Source: Bartonella apihabitans (GTDB taxonomy: Bacteria > Pseudomonadota > Alphaproteobacteria > Rhizobiales > Rhizobiaceae). Taken from it: a stretch of 64,000 bases of DNA. The DNA lies in the NCBI RefSeq assembly GCF_030758755.1, contig NZ_CP132387.1:434001-498000 (forward strand), given 5' to 3'. Made by a program: the position numbers and the translations under genes. Of the stretch, positions 38,162 through 46,810 are shown piece after piece. Numbering within the stretch: position 1 is the first letter of the stretch; every line of letters begins with the position of its first letter. The notes under the pieces are model-generated. The model saw only the letters and a program-made list of their open reading frames with translations. It had not been told where the DNA came from and ran no database searches.

Positions 38162-38972
38162 GCCACGCATTCTCGTGTTCATTCCCGCTTATCGTTGTGC
38201 TCCTCAAATAGGACGGGTGCTTTCGCAATTCGATGATGAAGTTCAAAAATGGGTGGATACGGTGATGGTCGTTGATAACCGGTCGCCTGATGATACACAG
38301 GACAAAGCTATTTTCTCAGGGCGCGACCAACTGGATAATTGTCGATTCATTGTATGGGAAAATGCCGATAATTACGGACTTGGCGGGTCTCACAAAGTGG
38401 CGTTCCAATATGCGATTCAACATGGTTATGACTATCTTGTCGTTTTGCATGGTGACGATCAGGCAGATATCAGAGATTTGCTACCATTTCTGAAGCAGGG
38501 AATGCATTTGGAAAATGATTGTCTTCTGGGAGCTCGCTTTATGACGGATAGCAAGCTTGAAGGCTATTCGGCATTTCGCACATTCGGTAATCGTGTTTAT
38601 AATTGGCTGTTTTCAGTGGTAGCATTCCATCGGATTTACGACTTGGGTTCCGGTCTCAATGTTTACCGGTTGGATAAATTTAAGGAATTCTATTATAAAA
38701 AATTTCCGGATGATTTGACTTTTAACTATGTAATGTTACTTGGCAGTTATAACAAAGGGCAGAAAGTACGATTTTTCCCGATTACGTGGCGTGAAAGCGA
38801 TCAGGTTTCCAATGTCCGCTTGTTTCGTCAAGCTTTCAAGGTTCTTCAGTTGTTGGGAAAATATTTTTTTATGCGTGCGCGTTTTTTAAACTCCGACATG
38901 AGAACGGTTAAACATGCATCATACACAGGAAAAATTGTATTCACCACGCAAAAAGATGAAGACAGTCAATGA
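38151..38972 (+). CDS. family-2 glycosyltransferase (GtrB/DPM1-like)
   Basis: Protein of 273 residues from TTG 38151. GT-A fold signatures are clear: RILVFIPAYRCAPQIGRVL, VMVVDNRSPDDTQD and the metal/nucleotide motif HGDDQADIRDL. It lacks the two C-terminal membrane helices of classical GtrB, resembling soluble DPM1-type polyprenyl-phosphate sugar synthases. Its likely job is to load a sugar from a nucleotide donor onto a lipid phosphate for GtrA. The next gene starts within its stop (ATGA). Confidence 0.88.
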   Translation: MENKPRILVFIPAYRCAPQIGRVLSQFDDEVQKWVDTVMVVDNRSPDDTQDKAIFSGRDQLDNCRFIVWENADNYGLGGSHKVAFQYAIQHGYDYLVVLHGDDQADIRDLLPFLKQGMHLENDCLLGARFMTDSKLEGYSAFRTFGNRVYNWLFSVVAFHRIYDLGSGLNVYRLDKFKEFYYKKFPDDLTFNYVMLLGSYNKGQKVRFFPITWRESDQVSNVRLFRQAFKVLQLLGKYFFMRARFLNSDMRTVKHASYTGKIVFTTQKDEDSQ

Positions 38973-39853
38973 GGTACATTCTATCTTTTATAGTCTGTCT
39001 TTCGGGATTGGCTGCATTGATCTGGCTTTGGCATTTAAGTCCAATGATCCGGCAGACGATCAGCCAGCCGGACATTTTTAAACCGCTTCTCATTATTTTT
39101 CTTTATTTGTTGAGCCATGTATTGCGCATGGTTCGACTTGCCAACCTTACTTTAGACCAACGTCGAAAAATACCTGTACTGTTGTTGGCTCATATCATCG
39201 CATCTTTTCCGGCAGCCGTTATTCCTCTAAAATTAGGGGAGCTTTTTCGAATTGGAGCTTTTTACATCGTATTTGACGGACACCAAAAAGCACTTGCTAT
39301 CTGGCTTATAGAAAGAATTGGCGATGTTTTGACGTTGATTTTATTTATTTCGCTGTTAGGAGCCGTCGGCGTTGAAATACCGCAAACTGTGCGTAACGTA
39401 TTTATCGTGTTTTCGGCAGTCTCCATTTTAGCACTCCTTGGATTATACTCTTTGTCTCATACTTTTGTTTTTCTTAACCGATATCTGGTGCTTACAAGTT
39501 CTTCAGATCGGGGGTTACGTCTGTTGAAATTGAGCTACGTTTTTAAACAGTTCGAGCTAACGATACGCGATTGCTTGAAAGGCCGGGTCGCCGCATTTTG
39601 TTTATCGTCTGCACTCATCTGGATCTTTGAGATATTGGCTTATTCCTGTTTTATGTCACAAGTATCCGATCGTGATATGCTGTCAGACAGTTCATTCGCT
39701 TTCGGACTTTTTGGAAGCCTTAGCAATCAGGTTCATGGTGCCGGACAAGGGTTCGGCTTTTTCCAATCTTTCTCATTGGCATGTCTTACATTATGCGGCA
39801 CTATCATCTTTTTAGTTTTTAATTTTTTGAAGCTTGGAAAGCAACCGCGATGA
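38969..39853 (+). CDS. flippase-like membrane protein (UPF0104/LPG synthase membrane-domain family)
   Basis: Protein of 294 residues with about eight membrane segments. The family motif around ASFPAAVIPLKLGELFRIGAF (about 73-92) and the later motif FGLFGSLSNQVHGAGQGFGF fit the LPG synthase/flippase-like (PF03706) group, found with polysaccharide genes. It could be a second lipid-linked intermediate transporter or a membrane partner. It is coupled by ATGA overlaps to the glycosyltransferase before it and the kinase after it. Confidence 0.75.
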   Translation: MRYILSFIVCLSGLAALIWLWHLSPMIRQTISQPDIFKPLLIIFLYLLSHVLRMVRLANLTLDQRRKIPVLLLAHIIASFPAAVIPLKLGELFRIGAFYIVFDGHQKALAIWLIERIGDVLTLILFISLLGAVGVEIPQTVRNVFIVFSAVSILALLGLYSLSHTFVFLNRYLVLTSSSDRGLRLLKLSYVFKQFELTIRDCLKGRVAAFCLSSALIWIFEILAYSCFMSQVSDRDMLSDSSFAFGLFGSLSNQVHGAGQGFGFFQSFSLACLTLCGTIIFLVFNFLKLGKQPR

Positions 39854-41316
39854 CTGCAATGAAGAGTGATTTGGTGATTATTATCGACGATCGCGAATGG
39901 GTGCCCGAAGTTTTAAGAAGTATCGTCGGCCATAGGCGCTTTGGAGATATTACACTACGTCGCCGCAAATTATATCAAACACTGGTCGACAGTTTGCCCA
40001 ATTCCATGCGGGATAATGTTTTTCATTTAACCCAAAACGATGACTGCAAAGCATTGCATGATTTGTTTTCTGCCTCGAAAACGCGTATTTCAGCTTTCAT
40101 CATTTCGACCAGAGCTGCTTTTCCGGATAGTAGCGAACTTGAAAAACTTGTATTGCGGTTGCCTTATGCTTATGAAAATTTTACTGACAAGCGTTTTCAG
40201 CCGCTTTTGGCCTATTTCTATGACATGCATGATCTCATAGAAATGTGGGATATGTTTTCATGTTCGCCAATTACTCAATGGGAAAAATTCTGGAACGATG
40301 AAGCCCAACTGGAAGTCAACCGTCCAATAGATCTGGCAAAAATTAGCGATTTTTTACAATATTCATCGGGCTCGACAGAAACCCGTCATTTCAACAGTGT
40401 GAAAATTGATTCACTGTACTATACAAAGTCTTCTCACGATCGAAATAAAATGAAGGCTGAATATTGTTTTTATCATTTGGCATCCGAAAGGATGAAGCCA
40501 TGGTTTGTCGAGACATTTGATTTTAAAGAAGATAACGATCAAAGTTCTTACCGGATGATGCGTTATTATTTTGCTGATGCAGCGCTTCAATGGATTCACA
40601 ATGCATTTACAGAAGAAACCTTTTTGCCCTTTATTCAACGGATAATGGCTTTTCTATCCGATCGTCCGCAAAAAGCCATTGATCGTGATGAGATGTTACA
40701 GACAACGCACGAGTTGTATGTCGACAAAGTCGAAAAAAGAATAAAACAATTTTTAGATAATAGTTTGGGGCAAAAGATCAATTTGCAATTGTCTGCATCT
40801 GATGCAGGATTCGAGATCAAACATTTACAGTCCCGCTATCTTGATATTTATAGAAGCGTAGAGAAAAAATTATTCTTGGATCACCTCTCTTTTGGACATG
40901 GGGATCCATGTTTTTCCAATATCCTGTATGACCAGACTCACCATTTTCTGAAGTTTATTGATCCGAAAGGGGCTGTACGAGAGGAACAATTGTGGACGCA
41001 TCCTTTCTATGACCTTTGCAAGATCTCACACAGTGTTCTTGGAAATTATGATTTCATAAATAATGACCTGTTCCAGGTATCGTTTGACGATAAAAATCGT
41101 TTGCGTCTTGATTTAAAGTGTCCTGATAATCAGAAATTGAAAAATATCTTTATAGAAGAAATAAAAAAACAAAAATTGGATATCAAGCTCATCCGTTTGT
41201 GTGAAGCTTCACTTTTTCTCTCGATGTTACCACTCCATTTGGATCATCCGAATAAAGTCATGGCATTTATTTTAACGGCAAAAAAAATACTTGATGAGGT
41301 TCAAGGTGAACAGTGA
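39850..41316 (+). CDS. APH-fold kinase with an uncharacterised N-terminal domain
   Basis: Protein of 488 residues. The C-terminal part has a kinase catalytic loop FGHGDPCFSNIL (about 347-358) and the metal-binding LKFIDPKGAV (about 367-376), as in aminoglycoside phosphotransferase/choline-kinase-fold enzymes; typical capsule-locus relatives exist. The first 130 residues (DLVIIIDDREWVPEVLRSIVG) are not recognised and might be a Rossmann-like partner domain. It probably phosphorylates a sugar or polyol later activated by the nucleotidyltransferase encoded two genes on. It overlaps its upstream neighbour by four bases and is overlapped by the HAD gene. Confidence 0.72.
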   Translation: MTAMKSDLVIIIDDREWVPEVLRSIVGHRRFGDITLRRRKLYQTLVDSLPNSMRDNVFHLTQNDDCKALHDLFSASKTRISAFIISTRAAFPDSSELEKLVLRLPYAYENFTDKRFQPLLAYFYDMHDLIEMWDMFSCSPITQWEKFWNDEAQLEVNRPIDLAKISDFLQYSSGSTETRHFNSVKIDSLYYTKSSHDRNKMKAEYCFYHLASERMKPWFVETFDFKEDNDQSSYRMMRYYFADAALQWIHNAFTEETFLPFIQRIMAFLSDRPQKAIDRDEMLQTTHELYVDKVEKRIKQFLDNSLGQKINLQLSASDAGFEIKHLQSRYLDIYRSVEKKLFLDHLSFGHGDPCFSNILYDQTHHFLKFIDPKGAVREEQLWTHPFYDLCKISHSVLGNYDFINNDLFQVSFDDKNRLRLDLKCPDNQKLKNIFIEEIKKQKLDIKLIRLCEASLFLSMLPLHLDHPNKVMAFILTAKKILDEVQGEQ

Positions 41317-41704
41317 TACTCCTCTTATTGACGGCACATTGATTGTTGACGTTGACGGTACGCTTTGTGCATTAAAGACGCCTGAACAATCCTATTCTGA
41401 TGTCACGCCGAATTTGCCACTCATTGAAAAGCTTCGTCATTATCAGTCCAAGGGGTACAAAATCCTCCTTTTCACCTCTAGAAATATGAAGACCTACAAA
41501 GGAAATTTGGCAGAGATTAACAAATATACCGCTCCTATTCTTCTCGAATGGCTTGATAAATGGAGCGTTCCTTATGATGAAATTCTATTCGGTAAGCCAT
41601 GGCCGCGCAAAAACGGTTTTTACATTGATGATCGCGCAATAAGACCAGATGAATTCTTGAAATTGAGCGAAGAAGAAATTCATGCGCTACTGAGGGAGAA
41701 ATAA
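41306..41704 (+). CDS. HAD-family capsule-type phosphatase
   Basis: Protein of about 132 residues from GTG 41306, which has GAGG a few bases upstream; ATG 41294 and TTG 41291 are alternatives. HAD motif I is IVDVDGTLC, motif II LLFTSRNM, and the loop GKPWPRKNGFYIDDRAI supplies motifs III and IV. It resembles the small phosphatases found in capsule loci beside nucleotidyltransferases. It could dephosphorylate a bisphosphate precursor before nucleotidyl transfer. It overlaps the kinase end by 11 bases, and the next gene starts one base after its stop. Confidence 0.8.
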   Translation: MNSDTPLIDGTLIVDVDGTLCALKTPEQSYSDVTPNLPLIEKLRHYQSKGYKILLFTSRNMKTYKGNLAEINKYTAPILLEWLDKWSVPYDEILFGKPWPRKNGFYIDDRAIRPDEFLKLSEEEIHALLREK

Positions 41705-41705
41705 T

Positions 41706-42509
41706 TTGTCACGTACCATAGTTATTACAATGGCGGGCTTGGGAAGTCGTTTTCGTAAAGCAGGGTATGGAGTTCCAAAGTATGAGATTGAGGCTCACGG
41801 AAGATTACTCTTCGATTGGTCGTTATTATCGCTCAAAAACTTTTATAGCGGCAGTAGGGTTGTCTATGTGTGCCTTAAAGAAAATAACGCGTCCGGTTTC
41901 TTGACGAGAAAAAGTGAGGCGCTCGGGCTTAACGACATTCGCATTGTTGAAATTGATAAGTTGACAGACGGGCAGGCAACGAGCGCGATATTATCTTCTG
42001 AACATTGGTTACCAAATTCCGAGTTACTGATTTACAATATTGATACCTATGTCGAACCCGATGTCTTAACCCCTCAATCGATTAGAAAAAATTCTGACGG
42101 ATGGGTACCATGTTTCCGTGCAAATGGGGACCATTGGAGCTTCCTTTTGCCGGACCAACAAGGATGGGCAGAAAAACTTATAGAGAAGAAACGCATATCT
42201 GATTACGCGACTATCGGGCTTTATTGGTTTAAGTCGGGCGAAGATTATATAGCTGCATATAACCGGTATTTTTCTCATGCCGATAATCTTGTTCAAGGTG
42301 AACGGTATATTGCACCACTCTATAACACTCTTATTGAAAACGGGATGAAAGTGTCCTTTTCAGATATTCCAATTAACAAAGTTCATGCTCTTGGAACTCC
42401 TGATGAATTGAATGCATTTTTAGCCGATTTTAAGCCGGAATGGGATCCTGCATATAGCTTAAAAAATAACGATGAAGAACTCCGAATTGACCACAAGGCG
42501 ACGAAATAA
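41706..42509 (+). CDS. sugar- or polyol-phosphate nucleotidyltransferase
   Basis: Protein of 267 residues from TTG 41706. The N-terminal pyrophosphorylase signature is ITMAGLGSRFRKAGYGVPKY, followed by the nucleotide-sugar metal motif IYNIDTYVEPD (about 110-120). Such enzymes activate a phosphorylated sugar, glycerol or choline-like group with CTP or UTP. Adjacent kinase and phosphatase genes suggest the three form a donor-synthesis route feeding the transferases upstream. It is the last gene of the operon; 810 gene-free bases follow. Confidence 0.82.
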   Translation: MSRTIVITMAGLGSRFRKAGYGVPKYEIEAHGRLLFDWSLLSLKNFYSGSRVVYVCLKENNASGFLTRKSEALGLNDIRIVEIDKLTDGQATSAILSSEHWLPNSELLIYNIDTYVEPDVLTPQSIRKNSDGWVPCFRANGDHWSFLLPDQQGWAEKLIEKKRISDYATIGLYWFKSGEDYIAAYNRYFSHADNLVQGERYIAPLYNTLIENGMKVSFSDIPINKVHALGTPDELNAFLADFKPEWDPAYSLKNNDEELRIDHKATK

Positions 42510-43319
42510 TGTATTCGGGGGAGCATCCGAAGCACACTATTTACGGCTATCAAAGTGACTTTCTTTTTCGGATGCAAAGCCTTTCAAGAAAAATGATTCT
42601 TCTTGCAAAACTAAAAAAATTAAAGGGGAAATAGAAACCAGAATTGCGATGGTTGAATTTGCAAAAACAGTAAGTTAGCCAACACTTATTGCATTGCTCT
42701 ATATCATGAAATGGTGGAAGCAAGCGCCACCTTGCTGATGTAACAGGTTAATTTCCTGATTGATGTGCAAAGACTCCATGTGAAAAGGAGCTTTCGACAT
42801 CGTCTCATGGAAAAGTTCGTAAGCTAGACAGTTTGGTGGCTGAACATCTCTCCCGAAAGTTGTTCAGCGTCATCAATGAGCGACCGGTTTAATGCATGAA
42901 ACAGGATGAGTCTGAGGGCTTTGTAAATTTTAAATAATGAAAAATTCATTTGTCATGCTTCATCAAAATCGTTTCAAACTATTTGAATTATCTTATCTCC
43001 CGTGGACAAGATTCCCCAAAATAGCATGATAAAATTTCATGTGGTTGATAAGACACGTCAATCCGATCGAAATCTCATTAAAAGCAGTGAGGTGGTCTTA
43101 CGCATTTGAAGGGAGATCCGGTAATTTTAAACTTCGGCTGTAGGCGAGCAGCTTAGCTTCAGGAATAACCATATTTTCTGTTTAAGAAACAATATGTTCC
43201 AGTTTTAAAAATCGATTTCCAGTTCCGTTATAGAAACGCGCCTCTGTTGTCTGTTGTGTTTTTTCGGTGAATTCGTAGAGAATAACGTTGCTTCAAAAAA
43301 TTACAGTCGCGGTCTGAAA
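42510..43319. other. long gene-free region after the glycan operon
   Basis: About 810 bases with no credible coding sequence. GCATCCGA (42523-42530) and TCGGATGC (42568-42575) form an 8-bp stem with a 37-base interior, just after the operon end. The rest is featureless at this resolution and may be decayed coding DNA. Confidence 0.45.
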
Positions 43320-43823
43320 TTATTGGCTGGAATCCAAAATCTGTATAGGCAAGGTGACAGGATTAAGCTTTCGCAAATATTTTTGTAATGGCTTTTGATT
43401 ATCATAAATCGATGAAATCTGGTTTTTGGTAATAAGAAGCCCGCCTTCAAGCTGGCGATTTAACCCCAAAAATTGGCGTAATTTTGTAAACTTTTTCGTT
43501 CCAATTACTCGAAATTGGGCTGGTCTTGTCTCCTTCTCGACATAACGGCTTAAAATTTCCCGCCATTGGTCGAGTAAACGTGCACCTGGTGCCAGAAAAA
43601 GCAACCATTTGCTTTTGGCAGCCATAATCGCCCCGCCTAGTGTGCTTTTGGGGAGATAGCGACAGCCGGTATCATTGGCAACAGTCTGCAAGACATTGCT
43701 GTGATTTTCAGACCAAAGAATGACCTCGCTAACAAGACCGAACACGCTCCCCGATACAAGCATTGCTAGTGTATCGGCAAGAGGATCAATATCTTCATTC
43801 GCGTGAATAATAACGCTAACCAT
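43320..43823 (-). CDS. short glycosyltransferase family-2-like protein
   Basis: Protein of 167 residues. It begins with the GT-A-like VSVIIHANEDIDPLADTLAMLV, has AKSKWLLFLAPGARLLDQW in place of a DXD loop, and ends soon after. It is shorter than a full glycosyltransferase and may be a degenerate or accessory family member. It is divergent from the PA0069-family radical-SAM gene, an arrangement known from related Rhizobiales. The 85-base gap between them carries a LexA-type box and a hairpin. Confidence 0.65.
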   Translation of the reverse strand: MVSVIIHANEDIDPLADTLAMLVSGSVFGLVSEVILWSENHSNVLQTVANDTGCRYLPKSTLGGAIMAAKSKWLLFLAPGARLLDQWREILSRYVEKETRPAQFRVIGTKKFTKLRQFLGLNRQLEGGLLITKNQISSIYDNQKPLQKYLRKLNPVTLPIQILDSSQ

Positions 43824-43869
43824 ATTGTTTCAATTAAAGCATTATTCTTGCAAAAGCACGAAAATTTAT

Positions 43870-43884
43870 GTTCTTGTTTTGTTC
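43870..43884 (+). promoter_or_regulatory. second candidate LexA (SOS) box, upstream of the PA0069-family gene
   Basis: GTTC-ttgtttt-GTTC is an exact GTTC-N7-GTTC direct repeat. It lies 24 bases before the start of a radical-SAM protein related to DNA photolyase-like SplB enzymes, where a repressor would act. The same motif stands before the other radical-SAM gene at 2971. Chance occurrence is possible for either alone. Confidence 0.55.
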
Positions 43885-43906
43885 CGATCAACATGATAGA
43901 TCGGAA
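43882..43906 (+). other. hairpin covering the ribosome site of the PA0069-family gene
   Basis: TTCCGATC (43882-43889) and GATCGGAA (43899-43906) pair perfectly around a nine-base loop. The 3' arm contains GGAAG, the only Shine-Dalgarno-like sequence before ATG 43909, and its 5' arm overlaps the LexA-type box by three bases. It may hide the ribosome site in the mRNA. Confidence 0.5.
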
Positions 43907-43908
43907 GA

Positions 43909-45108
43909 ATGGGAAAAGCAGTGATCAATCAACATCTGGTAAATGTCATGGCAAAGGCCGACCATTTGGCTTTCAACGCGATGTCGGCCGATGGTGGCAG
44001 ACTGTTGATTGATCAATCCTTGCTTCGTACAGAGGCTCAAAAAACAAGGGGAAGGGGAGCGGCGCTCAATCCCGCCGGAAGGTTCGAGAAACAGTCAGGT
44101 GAACGGTTTTATGACGGTTGGGATCTGGATGAACAGCTTTCTCCGCTTCAAACATCTGTAGAAACCGAAAAAGCCCGTACAATTATTACCCACAATGATT
44201 CGCCCGATATTTTCTTCGATCGGTCAATCAATCCTTATCGCGGATGCGAACATGGTTGTATTTATTGTTTTGCGCGCCCGACCCATTCTTATATGGGGCT
44301 CTCGGCAGGGATTGATTTTGAAACAAAATTATTTGCCAAACCCGATGCGGCAAAACTTCTGGAACGGGAATTATCAAACCCCGATTATAAGGTTCGGCCA
44401 ATTGCTATCGGAACCAATACGGACCCTTATCAGCCAATCGAGAAAAAATGGCAGATTATGCGGCAAATTCTCGATGTATTGGATAAATGCAACCATCCTT
44501 TATGTATCACAACAAAATCGGCACTTATTGTAAGGGATTGCGATATTCTTGAAAGAATGACTGAGCGAAAGCTTGTCCGCGTGGCTTTATCCATCACAAC
44601 ATTGGATAGAAGACTTGCCCGCCTCATGGAACCGCGTGCTGCAACGCCGGAGCGACGTTTATGGGCAATCAAGGAATTGACGAAAAGGGGCGTGCCCGTA
44701 AGTGTTATGATGGCGCCGGTTATTCCCGGATTGAATGACCACGAAATAGAAAATGTTTTGACGAGAGCAAAAGAGGCCGGTGCGATTGACGCCGGTTATG
44801 TTATGCTCAGACTGCCTTATGAAGTTGCTCCGCTCTTTAAAGATTGGCTATTGCGCGAATATCCCGACCGTTACAGGCGGGTTATGCAGCTTCTGCGTGA
44901 TATGCGTGGTGGCAAGGATTATGATGCGGATTGGAAAACACGTATGTCCGGCGAGGGGCCGTTTGCCAAACTCGTTGCCGACCGTTTTCGTCTGGCACGA
45001 CAAAGACTGGGGTTGCATGAACGCCATCAAAAGCTCGAGATCGGGCTTTTCAGACCGCCGTTGAAAGTAGCAAAACAGTTGTCATTTCTTTTTGACGACA
45101 AAATTTGA
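43909..45108 (+). CDS. PA0069-family radical SAM protein
   Basis: Protein of 399 residues from ATG 43909; starts at GTG 43921 or ATG 43948 are possible because GGAAG lies almost against the first ATG. The radical-SAM cysteines are C113, C117 and C120 in [10 protein letters not shown], preceded by the family motif [14 protein letters not shown]. It belongs to the SplB-like COG1533 group, related to spore photoproduct lyase, so a DNA-repair or DNA-modification reaction is suspected but unproven. Its stop overlaps the downstream reading frame of the RNase HII gene by a few bases. Inverted repeats cover its start region. Confidence 0.88.
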   Translation: MGKAVINQHLVNVMAKADHLAFNAMSADGGRLLIDQSLLRTEAQKTRGRGAALNPAGRFEKQSGERFYDGWDLDEQLSPLQTSVETEKARTIITHNDSPDIFFDRSINPYRGCEHGCIYCFARPTHSYMGLSAGIDFETKLFAKPDAAKLLERELSNPDYKVRPIAIGTNTDPYQPIEKKWQIMRQILDVLDKCNHPLCITTKSALIVRDCDILERMTERKLVRVALSITTLDRRLARLMEPRAATPERRLWAIKELTKRGVPVSVMMAPVIPGLNDHEIENVLTRAKEAGAIDAGYVMLRLPYEVAPLFKDWLLREYPDRYRRVMQLLRDMRGGKDYDADWKTRMSGEGPFAKLVADRFRLARQRLGLHERHQKLEIGLFRPPLKVAKQLSFLFDDKI

Positions 45109-45179
45109 TGAACGTTTTTCTGAACGTTTACGAATTGCCGGACTTGCACAAAAACACTTGTAATGCGATTAGATTGTCC

Positions 45180-45836
45180 ATGTCTCACAAAAACAACGAT
45201 TTGCCGCTATTTCACGATGTTCCTTCAATGCCCGATTATTCGATCGAGGAACGTCTTATTGCAAAAGGTTATCAGAATATAGCCGGAGTGGACGAGGTCG
45301 GGCGGGGACCTCTGGCCGGCCCTGTGGTGACGGCTGCGGTCATTCTTGACCGGAATAATATACCCGACGGCTTAAATGATTCCAAAAAGCTTTCGGCAAA
45401 GAAACGCGAAGCACTTTATGACGGGATTTTGTGTTCGGCATTGGCAGTATCTATTTGCAGCCTGTCGGCAATTGAAATTGATCGCACAGATATCAGAAAA
45501 GCTGCTCTCGAAGCCATGAGAAGAGCCGTCTGCTGTCTTTCTGTCAAAGCGGATTATGTACTGGTTGACGGGCGCGATATTCCCCCGAAACTTGTTTATC
45601 CCGCTCAGGCACTGGTAAAAGGTGACGGGCGCTCCCAATCTATTGCGGCAGCGTCCATTATCGCGAAAGTAACGCGTGACCGGCTAATGGAAAAAGTGGG
45701 AGAAGTTTATCCTGCTTACGGTTTTGAAAAACATGCCGGATATGCAACAGCATTCCACCGCGCCGCAATAGAACATGAAGGGCCTGTCAAAAGATTGCAT
45801 CGCTTCAGTTTTGCCCCGATCAAGGGTGCGTTCTAG
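45180..45836 (+). CDS. rnhB: ribonuclease HII
   Basis: Protein of about 218 residues from ATG 45180, the point where homologues begin; the frame is open back to ATG 45108. RNase HII signatures are [16 protein letters not shown] with the catalytic Asp-Glu, the central [13 protein letters not shown] and the [14 protein letters not shown] third acidic region. It removes single ribonucleotides and RNA-primer remnants from DNA. Downstream by 9 bases is a Sua5-type gene, apparently the same transcript. Confidence 0.94.
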   Translation: MSHKNNDLPLFHDVPSMPDYSIEERLIAKGYQNIAGVDEVGRGPLAGPVVTAAVILDRNNIPDGLNDSKKLSAKKREALYDGILCSALAVSICSLSAIEIDRTDIRKAALEAMRRAVCCLSVKADYVLVDGRDIPPKLVYPAQALVKGDGRSQSIAAASIIAKVTRDRLMEKVGEVYPAYGFEKHAGYATAFHRAAIEHEGPVKRLHRFSFAPIKGAF

Positions 45837-45845
45837 AGGATTGAT

Positions 45846-46808
45846 ATGATGATTATTCTTGCCTCGTCAAAAGACGCTGTTTCAATGGCTGTTTCCTATC
45901 TTGATAAAGGGGAGCTCGTGGCTTTGCCGACTGAGACTGTCTACGGGCTTGCGGCCGATGCTACAAATGGAAAAGCGGTTGCCAATATATTCAAAACCAA
46001 AGGACGCCCCCAATTCAACCCGCTTATTGCGCATGTCAGCGGTATGGATATGGCGGGCGATATTGTCGAGATTGACGAGATTTCGAAAAAGCTGATGGAC
46101 GCATTCTGGCCAGGGCCTTTAACATTCGTTTTACCGCTTAAAAATAAAACTTCGATAGATCCGCTTACCAGTGCAGGTTTGAAGACTTTGGCAGTTCGCA
46201 ATCCTGTCGGTATATTCGCAACAATAGTAAAAGAACTCGGCCGGCCGGTTGCAGCACCGAGCGCAAATATTTCCGGCCGTTTGAGCAGCACATCTGCCAA
46301 GGATGTTGCCGATATGTTTGGCGAAACAGTGCCGCTTATCATTGATGGCGGCCCGACACGTGTCGGTGTTGAATCCACAATTATCAAGGTAGTGGGCGAC
46401 CATATTTATTTGCTTCGTCCGGGTGGTCTTGCGCCCGAGAAAATTGAAAAACAAACAGGGCTCAAGCTTGAACGTGTAGACCAGCGAGCGGCCATTGAAG
46501 CGCCGGGTATGTTGAAATCCCATTATGCACCCAATGCATTTGTGAGACTTGATGCCAAGGACGTGAAAAACGGAGAAGCACTTTTAGCCTTTGGAAAACA
46601 ACAAACCATAAATGCCGGAAATGCTGTGGCAACGCTCAATTTAAGCGAAAGAGGCAATCTTGAGGAGGCGGCCGCAAATCTGTTCCATTATTTAAAGGAA
46701 CTTGATAGAAAAGATGTTAAATGTATAGCTGTCGAGCCGATACCCTTTACCGGCTTGGGCGAGGCTATCAATGACCGGCTTCAACGCGCGGCAGCACCAA
46801 GGAAATAG
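45846..46808 (+). CDS. L-threonylcarbamoyladenylate synthase (Sua5 type)
   Basis: Protein of 320 residues. YrdC-fold signatures include ALPTETVYGLAADATNGKAVANIFKTKGRPQFNPL near the start and ESTIIKVV and LLRPGGLAPE further on, forming the active site. The extra C-terminal domain (about 235-320, SHYAPNAFVRLDAKDV) marks it as Sua5 rather than TsaC alone. It makes threonylcarbamoyl-AMP for tRNA t6A37. It starts 10 bases after the rnhB stop and precedes a flavoprotein gene by two bases. Confidence 0.93.
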   Translation: MMIILASSKDAVSMAVSYLDKGELVALPTETVYGLAADATNGKAVANIFKTKGRPQFNPLIAHVSGMDMAGDIVEIDEISKKLMDAFWPGPLTFVLPLKNKTSIDPLTSAGLKTLAVRNPVGIFATIVKELGRPVAAPSANISGRLSSTSAKDVADMFGETVPLIIDGGPTRVGVESTIIKVVGDHIYLLRPGGLAPEKIEKQTGLKLERVDQRAAIEAPGMLKSHYAPNAFVRLDAKDVKNGEALLAFGKQQTINAGNAVATLNLSERGNLEEAAANLFHYLKELDRKDVKCIAVEPIPFTGLGEAINDRLQRAAAPRK

Positions 46809-46810
46809 AA

